The notes beneath the pieces were generated by a model. The model did no database searches, had not been told where the DNA came from, and was given only the letters and a program-made list of their open reading frames with translations. The position numbers and the translations under genes were made by a program. Shown here in pieces: positions 1 to 6,085 of a stretch of DNA of 7,600 bases; positions within the stretch are counted from its first letter, which is position 1, and each line of letters starts with the position of its first letter. This DNA comes from Candidatus Bathyarchaeota archaeon (GTDB lineage: Archaea; Thermoproteota; Bathyarchaeia; Bathyarchaeales; Bathycorpusculaceae): contig DAOVFC010000019.1 in NCBI GenBank assembly GCA_030668645.1, positions 1-7,600 of the forward strand, written 5' to 3'.

Positions 1-270
1 TTTTTTGCCTGTTTTGAAGGCTTCAATAATCTTATTTACAACGTGAATGCTTTTCTGTGGATGGCATAGTTGCACTTTTCTTCCGATAACAGCCTTTGTC
101 CGAACGAAAATTCTTTTCCCAGCCTTGTTGAAGTATTTTACGCTGTCTTCTTTATCAACAAATGATATGTCAACCGGAAGCGAATCTAAGATAGCCTCTA
201 CTTCTTCTTTCGAAAGAGCCCCTGTTTCAAACTGCAACATTCTCTTCTTATTCTCAGTCAATTCACTCAT
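1..270 (-). CDS. PAS-domain protein, DUF438-associated type (3' end outside window)
   Basis: The minus strand is open from an ATG at 270 to the left edge, giving 90 residues of an incomplete protein. After a charged N-terminus (about residues 1-28), a PAS-like segment begins with LPVDISFVDKEDSVKYF (31-47) and continues with RIFVRTKAVIGRKV and CHPQKS (69-74). From memory, this pattern of LPVDI-FVD, IGRKVQ-CHP and a following KII-AF helix is typical of PAS domains found alone in small archaeal proteins or at the C-terminus of DUF438 proteins. Such PAS domains bind small ligands or cofactors, but the ligand here is unknown. A GTG at 273 directly follows an in-frame TGA, so the start is either 273 or 270. 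A weak GTGAG lies just upstream. The gene starts about 50 nt after the aIF5B stop on the same strand, so it may be read from the aIF5B transcript, although AAAATACT near 310 could be its own TATA box. Confidence 0.75.
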   Translation of the reverse strand, partial: MSELTENKKRMLQFETGALSKEEVEAILDSLPVDISFVDKEDSVKYFNKAGKRIFVRTKAVIGRKVQLCHPQKSIHVVNKIIEAFKTGKK

Positions 271-320
271 CACTCACGATTTCTCTGTTCAATAACTACA
301 GTTGTAACAAAGTATTTTAG

Positions 321-2102
321 CTATGCTGCCCAGAATGGCATTTTCTTTTTCATCATGTTTACGTATTCGGTTAACGCCTCTTGCTCTTTCATGGTCAACC
401 TATCCGAAAACGTTGTCAGCAACGCCTTCGCGTGATGTTCCGGCAACTTCACGTATAACACGTCTTTTTCGAAGATATGCCTTCCAACCATTGGCTTGTC
501 TATGGACATTGCCACCTGCATCCCCTGTCCAGCCTCTGGCAACGCCTTGCCCTTTTCTTGTATTTGCTGTATTTCACCCACCTCTCTACCGTCTTCGGCT
601 CTCGTAAGTATGTATTTTGTTTTTATCTTTCCAGCTAGGATTTCCACACCTACTATTGCTGGTTTCGCCCTTCGGAAAACATAGCCTTCCATTATACGGA
701 TTTTCCCAGGCTTAACAAGCCTTTCAAACTCCTGCTCAAGTTTTGCTTCCCGCTGGGTTCTAAGCCACTGCACGTAACTGTCTATGAGACGGTAGATTAT
801 TTTTTCACTGAATAACGAAATATTCCTGATGTTTGCTTCTTCCGCTGCATCTGGCAAGACCTTAACGTTGAAGGCTAGGACCACGCTGTACAAGGGCTCA
901 TGCTCCTTCACAACCGTTGCCTCCGTGATATCTCGTTTTGAAACGTCTCCGACATCAGCCAGCCTCACTGGAACCCCGTTGTGTTTCAAGCTCTCCGCGA
1001 TAGCCTCAAGCGAGCCTAACGTGTCTGCCTTCAAGACAACCCCGTCGATGTCCGTGGCTATCCTTATCCGTTCAATCTCCTCTGAAACCATCTTCGCGTA
1101 TCTTTCAGCGTCTTCTCCACGCATAACAGCGTACAAGGGTGCACCAGCCAAAGCCCCCTCCGTATCAGGAGCCACGATCTTAACCCCAGCCGCAGCCGAG
1201 ACAGCGTCAACGGAAGAAAACCTGTCCCTTGGGTCCCTGATCTCATCCAGAGGCTTAGGCACCAGAATCGCGCGAATCCGCGTTGTTATAGGCTTCTCCT
1301 TTCCGCCCACAACAATCAGGTCGTCCTTCTGTAGAGTTCCGTCATAAATTATGGTGTTAAGCGTCAAGCCTAGACCAGGCTCTTCTTTCACCTCAAGAAC
1401 AGTTCCCTTGGCTGGTCCCTTCGTGGTTTGCAGACGCTTCTCTAGGTACTGCTGCGTCAACCCTATGAGCACCATGATAAGCTCCGTTACGCCCTCGCCT
1501 GTTTTGGCGCTAACAGGCACAACCGCAACCGTTTTGGTGAAATCCTTTATACGGTCGAAGCGGTCGGCGCTGAAGCCCAAACGTGAAAAAGTCCCTATAA
1601 TACCGTACAGTTTCTCATCCAAATCCCGCTTGACATAGCGACCTTGCATCTTGTAAGTCTTCAAGAAAGGCGCATCGGGATAAGAATTCCAGCCTGGAAC
1701 ACGGTCTATCTTGTTCGCAGCCACCAAAAAAGGTGTCTTGCGCGTTTTCAAAATCTCTAAACACTCACGTGTCTGCGCTTCGAAACCTCGCAACACATCG
1801 ATGAGAAGTATTGCTATGTCCGCCACACTGCCACCTCTCTTACGCAGGTTAGCGAAAGCCTCGTGTCCAGGCGTGTCGATGACGAGCAAACCCGGAATCT
1901 CTATCTCACCCTTAACCCTTGAAAGAAGCGAACCGCATATCTGCTTGAGCGTGTCAACCGGAAAAAAGCTCGCACCAATGTGCTGCGTGATTCCCCCAGC
2001 CTCGCGCGCCTGAACGCTTGTTTTCCTGATTTTATCTAGAAGCAGAGTCTTTCCAGTGTCTATGTGACCGAGAACGCATACGATCGGTTGACGGACAGGC
2101 AT
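321..2102 (-). CDS. infB: Translation initiation factor aIF5B (IF-2/eIF5B GTPase)
   Basis: This is a complete 593-residue archaeal IF5B, the cytoplasmic GTPase that promotes ribosomal subunit joining and initiator tRNA placement. The GTPase motifs are all present: G1 GHIDTGKT (12-19), the switch I segment AGGITQHIGA (35-44), G3 DTPGHE (76-81) with the conserved His, G4 NKID (130-133) and G5 SAK (198-200). The beta-barrel domain II follows (about 225-340), then domain III (about 345-450) and the C-terminal domain IV, ending in MPFWAA. The aromatic end matches archaeal homologues, where this region contacts aIF1A. Length is normal and there is no intein. G1 has Thr where many archaeal proteins have His (GHVDHGKT); eukaryotic eIF5B also has Thr there. 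The ATG at 2102 is supported by AAGGAGAG (2118-2111), and an in-frame TGA lies just upstream. The gene is divergent from the zinc-ribbon gene. Confidence 0.97.
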   Translation of the reverse strand: MPVRQPIVCVLGHIDTGKTLLLDKIRKTSVQAREAGGITQHIGASFFPVDTLKQICGSLLSRVKGEIEIPGLLVIDTPGHEAFANLRKRGGSVADIAILLIDVLRGFEAQTRECLEILKTRKTPFLVAANKIDRVPGWNSYPDAPFLKTYKMQGRYVKRDLDEKLYGIIGTFSRLGFSADRFDRIKDFTKTVAVVPVSAKTGEGVTELIMVLIGLTQQYLEKRLQTTKGPAKGTVLEVKEEPGLGLTLNTIIYDGTLQKDDLIVVGGKEKPITTRIRAILVPKPLDEIRDPRDRFSSVDAVSAAAGVKIVAPDTEGALAGAPLYAVMRGEDAERYAKMVSEEIERIRIATDIDGVVLKADTLGSLEAIAESLKHNGVPVRLADVGDVSKRDITEATVVKEHEPLYSVVLAFNVKVLPDAAEEANIRNISLFSEKIIYRLIDSYVQWLRTQREAKLEQEFERLVKPGKIRIMEGYVFRRAKPAIVGVEILAGKIKTKYILTRAEDGREVGEIQQIQEKGKALPEAGQGMQVAMSIDKPMVGRHIFEKDVLYVKLPEHHAKALLTTFSDRLTMKEQEALTEYVNMMKKKMPFWAA

Positions 2103-2110
2103 CCGTGCAT

Positions 2111-2118
2111 CTCTCCTT
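2111..2118 (-). promoter_or_regulatory. Ribosome binding site of aIF5B
   Basis: On the minus strand AAGGAGAG lies 10 nt (from the GGAG core) before the ATG at 2102. Two other ATGs nearby (ending around 2120 and 2109) are in other frames, so this site fixes the start. Confidence 0.7.
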
Positions 2119-2171
2119 CATGGTGAAATAAGCCAGTTATCCGTGACACACTTCAAAATAACAAGCTATTA

Positions 2172-2180
2172 CTTAATAAA
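2172..2180 (-). promoter_or_regulatory. Likely TATA box for aIF5B
   Basis: The minus strand reads TTTATTAAG here, a good archaeal TATA-like element. Transcription would start about 25 nt downstream, near 2150, leaving a 5' leader of roughly 48 nt with the Shine-Dalgarno site. Not experimentally supported; based on composition and spacing only. Confidence 0.45.
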
Positions 2181-2202
2181 CACTCAGCTACATTTTTGGA
2201 AT

Positions 2203-2211
2203 GTTTTTAAG
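2203..2211 (+). promoter_or_regulatory. Likely TATA box for the zinc-ribbon gene
   Basis: The plus strand reads GTTTTTAAG. A start about 25 nt downstream falls near 2233, only a dozen bases before the TTG start codon, just enough to keep the GGAGAG ribosome binding site in the transcript. It lies 23 nt from the predicted aIF5B TATA box on the other strand, forming a compact divergent promoter. Confidence 0.5.
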
Positions 2212-2232
2212 TGCGCCATAGGGTTCTACCTC

Positions 2233-2238
2233 GGAGAG
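2233..2238 (+). promoter_or_regulatory. Ribosome binding site of the zinc-ribbon gene
   Basis: GGAGAG is followed 7 nt later by TTG at 2246. It supports the non-ATG start, since no in-frame ATG exists before the first zinc-binding cysteine pair and an in-frame TAG lies at 2219-2221. Confidence 0.6.
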
Positions 2239-2245
2239 TGAAAGG

Positions 2246-2563
2246 TTGCCATATTGTTGGAAATGTGGAGCAGGGCTGGAAGAAGACGATAAATTCTGTC
2301 ATGCTTGTGGTGCTCCAGTCTCCGAAGTGGTTAAAGAGGAACTCTCGGTTTCCGCCGACAACCTCATCGAAAGGGTTAAGGAACTGCTTTATGAAGGAAA
2401 CGTGACCAGAATAATCGTTAAGGATGAGAAGGGAAGAGTTATGCTTGAAATACCTGCTACCGTGGGCGTCATCGGCGTCGTTCTTGCTCCTTGGCTCGCG
2501 GCTTTAGGCGTGATAGCCGCTTTAGCTACGAACTGCAAGATAGTTGTTGAAAGAAGAGAATAA
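2246..2563 (+). CDS. Zinc-ribbon protein with DUF4342-like domain
   Basis: This 105-residue protein starts at TTG. Residues 4-22 form a short zinc ribbon with CWKC (4-7) and CHAC (18-21), four cysteines that should hold one zinc ion. After a linker, about 36-105 resembles the DUF4342 family: a helix with ERVKELLYEGNVTRIIV, a strand with GRVMLEIP, a Gly/Ala/Val-rich hydrophobic stretch (about 72-95, TVGVIGVVLAPWLAALG) and a final ICV-type strand ending in VVERRE. The hydrophobic stretch could be a membrane segment or a buried hairpin. DUF4342 has no established function that I know of, and a nucleic-acid or regulatory role would be a guess. The gene has its own TATA box and ribosome binding site, is divergent from aIF5B and converges on the small membrane-protein gene. 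A T5 run at 2635-2639 might serve as its terminator, but this is weak. Confidence 0.85.
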   Translation: MPYCWKCGAGLEEDDKFCHACGAPVSEVVKEELSVSADNLIERVKELLYEGNVTRIIVKDEKGRVMLEIPATVGVIGVVLAPWLAALGVIAALATNCKIVVERRE

Positions 2564-2706
2564 GCCTATTTACGTTCAAAATAACTACAGCGCACGCTAA
2601 CTCTACAAAGCAAGAGAAAGCAAAGCTTCAGTCATTTTTGTAGTCATGATAACCTTAACCTTTATCGAAATGTTTGTTTTAGGCACAACCGTTGGCTTTC
2701 AAGGCA
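2564..2706. other. Convergent intergenic spacer
   Basis: Between the converging zinc-ribbon and membrane-protein genes. It holds a T5 run on the plus strand (2635-2639) that could end the zinc-ribbon transcript. No hairpin, RNA gene or repeat is evident. A 57-codon ATG frame at 2646 runs antisense through the membrane-protein gene and looks fortuitous. Confidence 0.5.
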
Positions 2707-2904
2707 CTATTCAGTTTTTGCAATTATCAAAAATAATCCCAATGCGATTATTACAATGCTTAGAAACCCGAAAAATCCTGAGTAGGCTCCTAATGCTTGG
2801 GTGCTTGTGAAGGTGAAATACGTGGCGAGGGCGCCTACGATAACCAGTATTAAACCAAAGAACTTTTCAGCCGCCGTCAATCCGAAGCTTCCTTCCTCAC
2901 TCAT
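2707..2904 (-). CDS. Small two-helix membrane protein, unknown function
   Basis: A 65-residue protein with a short polar N-terminus (MSEEGSFGLTAAEK), a first hydrophobic helix of about residues 15-32 (FFGLILVIVGALATYFTF), a Gly/Ser/Thr loop, and a second hydrophobic helix of about 41-61 ending with a KTE tail. No signal-peptide cleavage site or catalytic motif is visible. I do not recognise a named family, though similar two-helix proteins occur in Bathyarchaeia-like genomes by memory. The gene is real rather than a chance ORF: AAGGAGGTTGA (2918-2908) is a near-perfect Shine-Dalgarno site 7 nt from the ATG, and a TATA-like box lies about 50 nt upstream. It is transcribed alone, converging on the zinc-ribbon gene. 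Confidence 0.8.
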   Translation of the reverse strand: MSEEGSFGLTAAEKFFGLILVIVGALATYFTFTSTQALGAYSGFFGFLSIVIIALGLFLIIAKTE

Positions 2905-2907
2905 GCT

Positions 2908-2918
2908 TCAACCTCCTT
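2908..2918 (-). promoter_or_regulatory. Strong ribosome binding site of the small membrane protein
   Basis: The minus strand reads AAGGAGGTTGA; the GGAGG core is 7 nt before the ATG at 2904. It is the strongest Shine-Dalgarno match in the window. Confidence 0.75.
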
Positions 2919-2952
2919 ATTTTTAACAAGCCTTCTATACAGATAGTGAACG

Positions 2953-2965
2953 ATTATTTTAAACT
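2953..2965 (-). promoter_or_regulatory. Likely TATA box of the small membrane-protein gene
   Basis: The minus strand carries GTTTAAAATAAT. A start about 25 nt downstream would give a leader of about 30 nt that contains the strong ribosome binding site. It sits directly after the stop of the Topo VI-A tail remnant. Confidence 0.45.
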
Positions 2966-2972
2966 TCCGTCG

Positions 2973-3088
2973 CTATTTCGTTTCCTTCAGCTTTGCCGGC
3001 AGACACTCATCGACTATGTAGGTTAAACCATATCTCCTGCGCGCGCTTATTCCTGTAAAACTAGGCTTAGTACTAAGCTTTTTAACTT
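2973..3088 (-). pseudogene. Orphan C-terminal tail of a topoisomerase VI subunit A (gene relic)
   Basis: The minus strand has an open frame of 37 codons between TGA (about 3088-3086) and TAG (2975-2973), with no ATG, GTG or TTG start and no ribosome binding site. Its last part reads RRYGLTYIVDE then CLPAKLKETK. Aligned without gaps to the end of the intact Topo VI-A (residues 343-362, RYGLAYVVNE then YLPRRLSELK), 12 of 20 residues are identical and several others are conservative (I/V, D/N, K/R). The stop follows within one residue of the same place. The DNA is about 60% identical over these 60 bases (my hand count, 36/60), with many differences at codon third positions. This suggests both tails evolved as functional protein before one was cut off. 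Upstream of RYGL the similarity fades. It is not a functional gene. The alternative is chance similarity, which I consider unlikely because both motif and stop position agree. Confidence 0.7.
3079..3087 (+). promoter_or_regulatory. Possible TATA box before the endonuclease-like fragment
   Basis: The plus strand reads TTTTTAACT after AAGC. A start about 25 nt downstream falls near 3110, just before the TTG at 3117 and ahead of a GGAGG at 3129-3133. A/T-rich chance matches are common here, so support is modest. Confidence 0.35.
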
Positions 3089-3116
3089 TTCACTCTCTTT
3101 AAAAGTATTAATACAA

Positions 3117-3389
3117 TTGACGCCAGAAGGAGGCTCAGATTATAGGATGGAACGATTGCAGGATCAGCGAAGAATTATAATGGGGGTTCTCCATGTAGCG
3201 AACCAGTTAGGGCATCCCCGCGCGCGCGCTTTACACACACGTATTTGGGGACCGTTTCATCATAAAGGAAATAAAGACTCTTTTGTTTTGGCGATCATCG
3301 GAAAAGGCGATCTTAAGATATTCCAAGAGCACATAGGCTATGTTACAATCAGGAAAAGAATGCAATTGCTTAAAGTATTAGATGGTTAA
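3117..3389 (+). pseudogene. Fragment resembling the C-terminal part of a LAGLIDADG homing endonuclease
   Basis: The plus strand encodes up to 90 residues from TTG at 3117, or 80 from ATG at 3147; GGAGG (3129-3133) is 13 nt before that ATG, a long spacing. The order of elements resembles one half of a LAGLIDADG endonuclease after its signature helix: a helix RRIIMGVLHVANQLG, a basic stretch with RARALHTR, a strand with FVLAIIGKGDLK, then IFQEHIGY and a final RKRMQLLKVL helix. In that family the pattern I-G--DLK-F-E-IG----RK is common. No clear LAGLIDADG helix is present. The frame stays open upstream to 3027 without ATG, and LKVLIQLTPEGG there is at best a degenerate match. I therefore read it as a decayed fragment, though a small expressed protein cannot be excluded. 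It is convergent with top6A, sharing the GGTTAACC that supplies both stop codons. Confidence 0.5.
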
Positions 3390-3391
3390 CC
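3384..3391. other. Palindrome GGTTAACC supplying stop codons to both convergent ORFs
   Basis: The TTAA at its centre gives TAA at 3387-3389 for the plus-strand endonuclease-like ORF and TAA at 3388-3386 for top6A on the minus strand. The two frames thus overlap by four bases. No spacer is left for a separate terminator between them. Confidence 0.85.
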
Positions 3392-4477
3392 TTTTAGCTC
3401 GCTAAGTCTCCTTGGCAAATATTCATTAACTACATACGCTAATCCATATCGGGAAAAAGACTCAAGTTCACATTTCTTCTTGATTCTTAGAAAGGTCTTG
3501 ATTTCCCTCTGCCACAACGGGTCTTTGTAACGGGGGTCCCTCTGTAGTTCGTGCAGTCTTTTTATATCAACTTCTTCTAAGGGGTCGGTTGGCAGCTTAT
3601 AATTTATTATGTCCGTTGCCCAGACTCCACCCCACTTTGCATCTGGTGTCGTCAGCTCTCTGAGATGCGCTGCGTTCGCTGAACCCGAGATGATCACCGT
3701 GGCTATGTGCATTCCCCACGGGTCCCCATCGGTGAAGATGTAGACGGGAAGCTTCAGTTCGCTGTTCAGCCTTTTGATGAACTGTCTTGTCGCTCTCGGT
3801 GCCTGTCCAGCTGTCAGGACAAGTATGGCGTTGAACCTTTTATGCACGTTTTCCTCTATGAACCGTGTGAACAAACCGCCTTTCTCTATGGCTATGACCT
3901 TGTCCGCCGTGGTTTTCACCAACTCCGATGAGGTCAAAGCTGGTCCAATCATCACCCCGTCCGGGTGAGACGTTAGGTTCAAGGTCTTTCCTTCGTATCC
4001 GGGCACCGTGTATTCTATTGTTAAGTCGCCAAAAACTGCTGAGCGCTCCTCTGGGAAGATGTTGAAATCTTCACGTGAGAAGCCTAAAACCGTTTCTAAG
4101 TCTGTTATTATGCTGTTTGATTCTTGCTGGTCTTTGAACTTCATTTCGTATGCCTGTGCGGAGTAATAAACATCCCTTAGGGTTGATGTTTTGCGTTGAG
4201 AGGTTAGCTCGTGGGAGAAGTAGGCTGTCCAAACAAGCTGCGTGAAAGGCTTCACATGTCTAATGTTGCGTGCGCTTCTCCTAACTCTTTTGTCTCCTAA
4301 AATAAACTGCCTTATCTGCGGATCGTAATAGATGTTTTCTGTTGAGCGACTCGGCATTTCAATCCATGGGAAAAATCCGTTGTCCATCTGTCCATAAATT
4401 TTCGCTCCAAGGTTTTCCAGACTTGTTAAAATCTCTTTCTTTTTCTCAATCATGATGCCTTTATACTTCTTCACCAA
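3386..4477 (-). CDS. top6A: DNA topoisomerase VI subunit A (Spo11-like cleavage subunit)
   Basis: This is the DNA-cleaving subunit of the A2B2 type IIB topoisomerase, which makes a double-strand break through a 5'-phosphotyrosyl link to relax and decatenate DNA. Numbered from the TTG at 4477 (363 aa), the winged-helix/CAP region contains TLRDVYYSAQ (99-108). The second tyrosine of RDVYY (105) is the likely nucleophile by comparison with Spo11. The Toprim domain shows IEKGG with Glu198 and FTDGDPWG with Asp250 and Asp252, the Mg-binding acids; GQAPRATRQF (224-233) lies between. The C-terminus reads SRYGLAYVVNEYLPRRL. Length is normal. The start is uncertain: TTG 4477 and GTG 4474 overlap the end of top6B, while ATG 4453 follows its stop by 7 nt and gives 355 aa with AAAGG close by. 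I lean to ATG or GTG. Tight coupling to top6B indicates one operon and translational coupling. Confidence 0.96.
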   Translation of the reverse strand: MVKKYKGIMIEKKKEILTSLENLGAKIYGQMDNGFFPWIEMPSRSTENIYYDPQIRQFILGDKRVRRSARNIRHVKPFTQLVWTAYFSHELTSQRKTSTLRDVYYSAQAYEMKFKDQQESNSIITDLETVLGFSREDFNIFPEERSAVFGDLTIEYTVPGYEGKTLNLTSHPDGVMIGPALTSSELVKTTADKVIAIEKGGLFTRFIEENVHKRFNAILVLTAGQAPRATRQFIKRLNSELKLPVYIFTDGDPWGMHIATVIISGSANAAHLRELTTPDAKWGGVWATDIINYKLPTDPLEEVDIKRLHELQRDPRYKDPLWQREIKTFLRIKKKCELESFSRYGLAYVVNEYLPRRLSELKG

Positions 4478-5984
4478 ATTTCTTCACGCTCCTGATGAGT
4501 TTCCTTATATCTGGGGGTTTTTCTTCACCTGCGAGTTCCGTTGAGAACCGGGCGATTTTCGGCAGGTATTTGCTAAAGATTCCCATTCTCTTTCTTTCTC
4601 TGTCTACATGCTCTCGCCTCGTTAGGAACCGTCTAAGCTTTCTCGCAACTTCGCGTATTCCGTTCAGTATCTCCTTTTTCACTTCAGGTCTGTCCGCAAT
4701 AAACTCCTTTCCAACAGTTTTGTATGGGATTTTGGTGCTGCATATGTGAACAAATATTGCAATAGGCATGTCTGGTGTAACTTTGTATCTCCGCCAGTTC
4801 ATCGATTTTATCACTCTTACGGAAACGTCGCTCGCCTCATCGTACAGCAACGGGATTCTGTTAGCGAAACGGCAAACTATGAAATCTCCTTTTTTTGGAA
4901 CTTCTCCACCGTAAGCTATGGCTACTTCCGTGATAAATGGGTGTCCCGCGTAGGTTGCTGGTCTGCGCTGGCAAACAGCCACAAATTCGGGTTTCAACTC
5001 CTTCATTATCCCTACCTTCAAAAGTTCCTCACCTAAAGGTGACAAACACCCTGCGTTCGGCGGAAGAAATTCCTCATATTGCTTCAGCATGTGCATCAGC
5101 CTAACGATCTCTTCATGGGAAAGCTTCTTGGGGTTTTTAGACGGTCTTATATTGCTGAATTCCAAAAATTTATGTGCGGTGGTTTCTCCAACTCTGTGGA
5201 AACTGTTTTTTATGAACTCAAACATGTTCCTGTACGGTGTTACCTGTATTAAACGCTGAAGAAGCTCCACATCCACGCCGTAGGGATGCGGCAAGGTCTC
5301 CTCTGGCAGATCAGGCATTTTTTCTGTAACTCTAGTAAACTTGTAGAGCCTGCCTTTAGGATCAACGAAAGTCAAATTTGCATACGGGTTGACAAGGGCT
5401 GTTTGCTTGAAATATTCCAGTATCTTCGGCATAGCCCTTAAGTAGTTGCCTTCAAGGCTGAATTCAACCACGGTTCCACGCCACCCTTCCTTGTTTATGA
5501 GAACCTTTCGATCCAATATTAGCGGGCGGTTCCTCTGAATGTCTATCATAAGCCTGTACATGTAGATTCTAGCCCTACCAGTGCTTGAAACGATAGAGAC
5601 AGGCTGATGCGTTGTAATCTGCCCGTATAAAATCGCCATCTTCCCGCCTAACCCGAAAGTGCCCCTCGCCTGTTTCAATTTGTACTTCGAACCGAAAAAT
5701 ACCTGCGCAAAAGCTGAAGGAATATGCCGCGGCGGAACCCCTATACCGTTATCTTCAACTCTCAACCTGTAAATCTGAGCCTCCTTGCCAGCCTCACCTT
5801 CAAACAAAAGCCTAATGTAAACATCTGGTGGCATTCTAAGGCTTTCAGCGGCGTCCAACGCGTTTTCCACAAGCTCCCTTACAGCAGCAAAAATAGCTCT
5901 AGAAGGATTTGTAAAGCCGGCTATGTCTCTGTTTCGGTAAAAGAAATCAGCTGCGCTTATCTCTTCGAAAGTTTGCGCCACCAA
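4461..5984 (-). CDS. top6B: DNA topoisomerase VI subunit B (GHKL ATPase subunit)
   Basis: The 507-residue ATPase subunit of topoisomerase VI dimerises on ATP binding and drives strand passage through the break made by subunit A. The GHKL (Bergerat) fold is clear at the N-terminus: ENALDAAE (40-47) with the Mg-binding Asn, VEDNGIGVPP (76-85), and the lid and glycine motif RGTFGLGGKMA (107-117). An H2TH-type region follows (about 250-310, with HRVGETTAHKFLEFSN), and the transducer domain opens near QRRPATYAGHPFITEVA. The C-terminus is Arg/Lys rich. Length is within the family range. The frame can start at TTG 5984 or GTG 5981. The minus-strand GAGGAGAC (5993-5986) leaves 6 nt to the GTG and only 3 nt to the TTG, so GTG is preferred (506 aa). 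The stop codon overlaps or abuts the start of top6A. A TATA-like box lies about 65 nt upstream. Confidence 0.97.
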   Translation of the reverse strand: MVAQTFEEISAADFFYRNRDIAGFTNPSRAIFAAVRELVENALDAAESLRMPPDVYIRLLFEGEAGKEAQIYRLRVEDNGIGVPPRHIPSAFAQVFFGSKYKLKQARGTFGLGGKMAILYGQITTHQPVSIVSSTGRARIYMYRLMIDIQRNRPLILDRKVLINKEGWRGTVVEFSLEGNYLRAMPKILEYFKQTALVNPYANLTFVDPKGRLYKFTRVTEKMPDLPEETLPHPYGVDVELLQRLIQVTPYRNMFEFIKNSFHRVGETTAHKFLEFSNIRPSKNPKKLSHEEIVRLMHMLKQYEEFLPPNAGCLSPLGEELLKVGIMKELKPEFVAVCQRRPATYAGHPFITEVAIAYGGEVPKKGDFIVCRFANRIPLLYDEASDVSVRVIKSMNWRRYKVTPDMPIAIFVHICSTKIPYKTVGKEFIADRPEVKKEILNGIREVARKLRRFLTRREHVDRERKRMGIFSKYLPKIARFSTELAGEEKPPDIRKLIRSVKKFGEEV

Positions 5985-5985
5985 T

Positions 5986-5993
5986 GTCTCCTC
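5986..5993 (-). promoter_or_regulatory. Ribosome binding site of top6B
   Basis: GAGGAGAC on the minus strand. Its GGAG core is 6 nt before GTG 5981 and 3 nt before TTG 5984, which favours the GTG start. Confidence 0.65.
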
Positions 5994-6045
5994 TTTTTAA
6001 TCTTCTCTTAACAGCAGATTATTTTACGAATAGGACTTGCTCACT

Positions 6046-6057
6046 CTTTAATTTAAC
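6046..6057 (-). promoter_or_regulatory. Possible TATA box for the top6B-top6A pair
   Basis: In the roughly 100 nt between the deaminase stop and top6B, the minus strand reads GTTAAATTAAAG. Transcription would begin near 6025, leaving a leader of about 40 nt. The gap is the longest inside this four-gene block, which fits a second promoter, but read-through from ABCE1 is equally possible. Confidence 0.4.
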
Positions 6058-6085
6058 TACATTCCCAAGAGGAAAACAGCTGAAG

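Noticed and set aside
829..1347. 172-codon plus-strand open frame
   Set aside because: It lies wholly antisense to the aIF5B gene, has no ribosome binding site, and its Ser/Ala/Thr-rich translation looks like a shadow of the true frame.
2646..2819. 57-codon ATG frame on the plus strand
   Set aside because: It has no ribosome binding site and runs antisense through the membrane-protein gene, which has a near-perfect one.
3386..4477. Intein or intron still present in top6A
   Set aside because: The protein runs through all family landmarks at normal length with no inserted block, so any such element would have to be a downstream relic.
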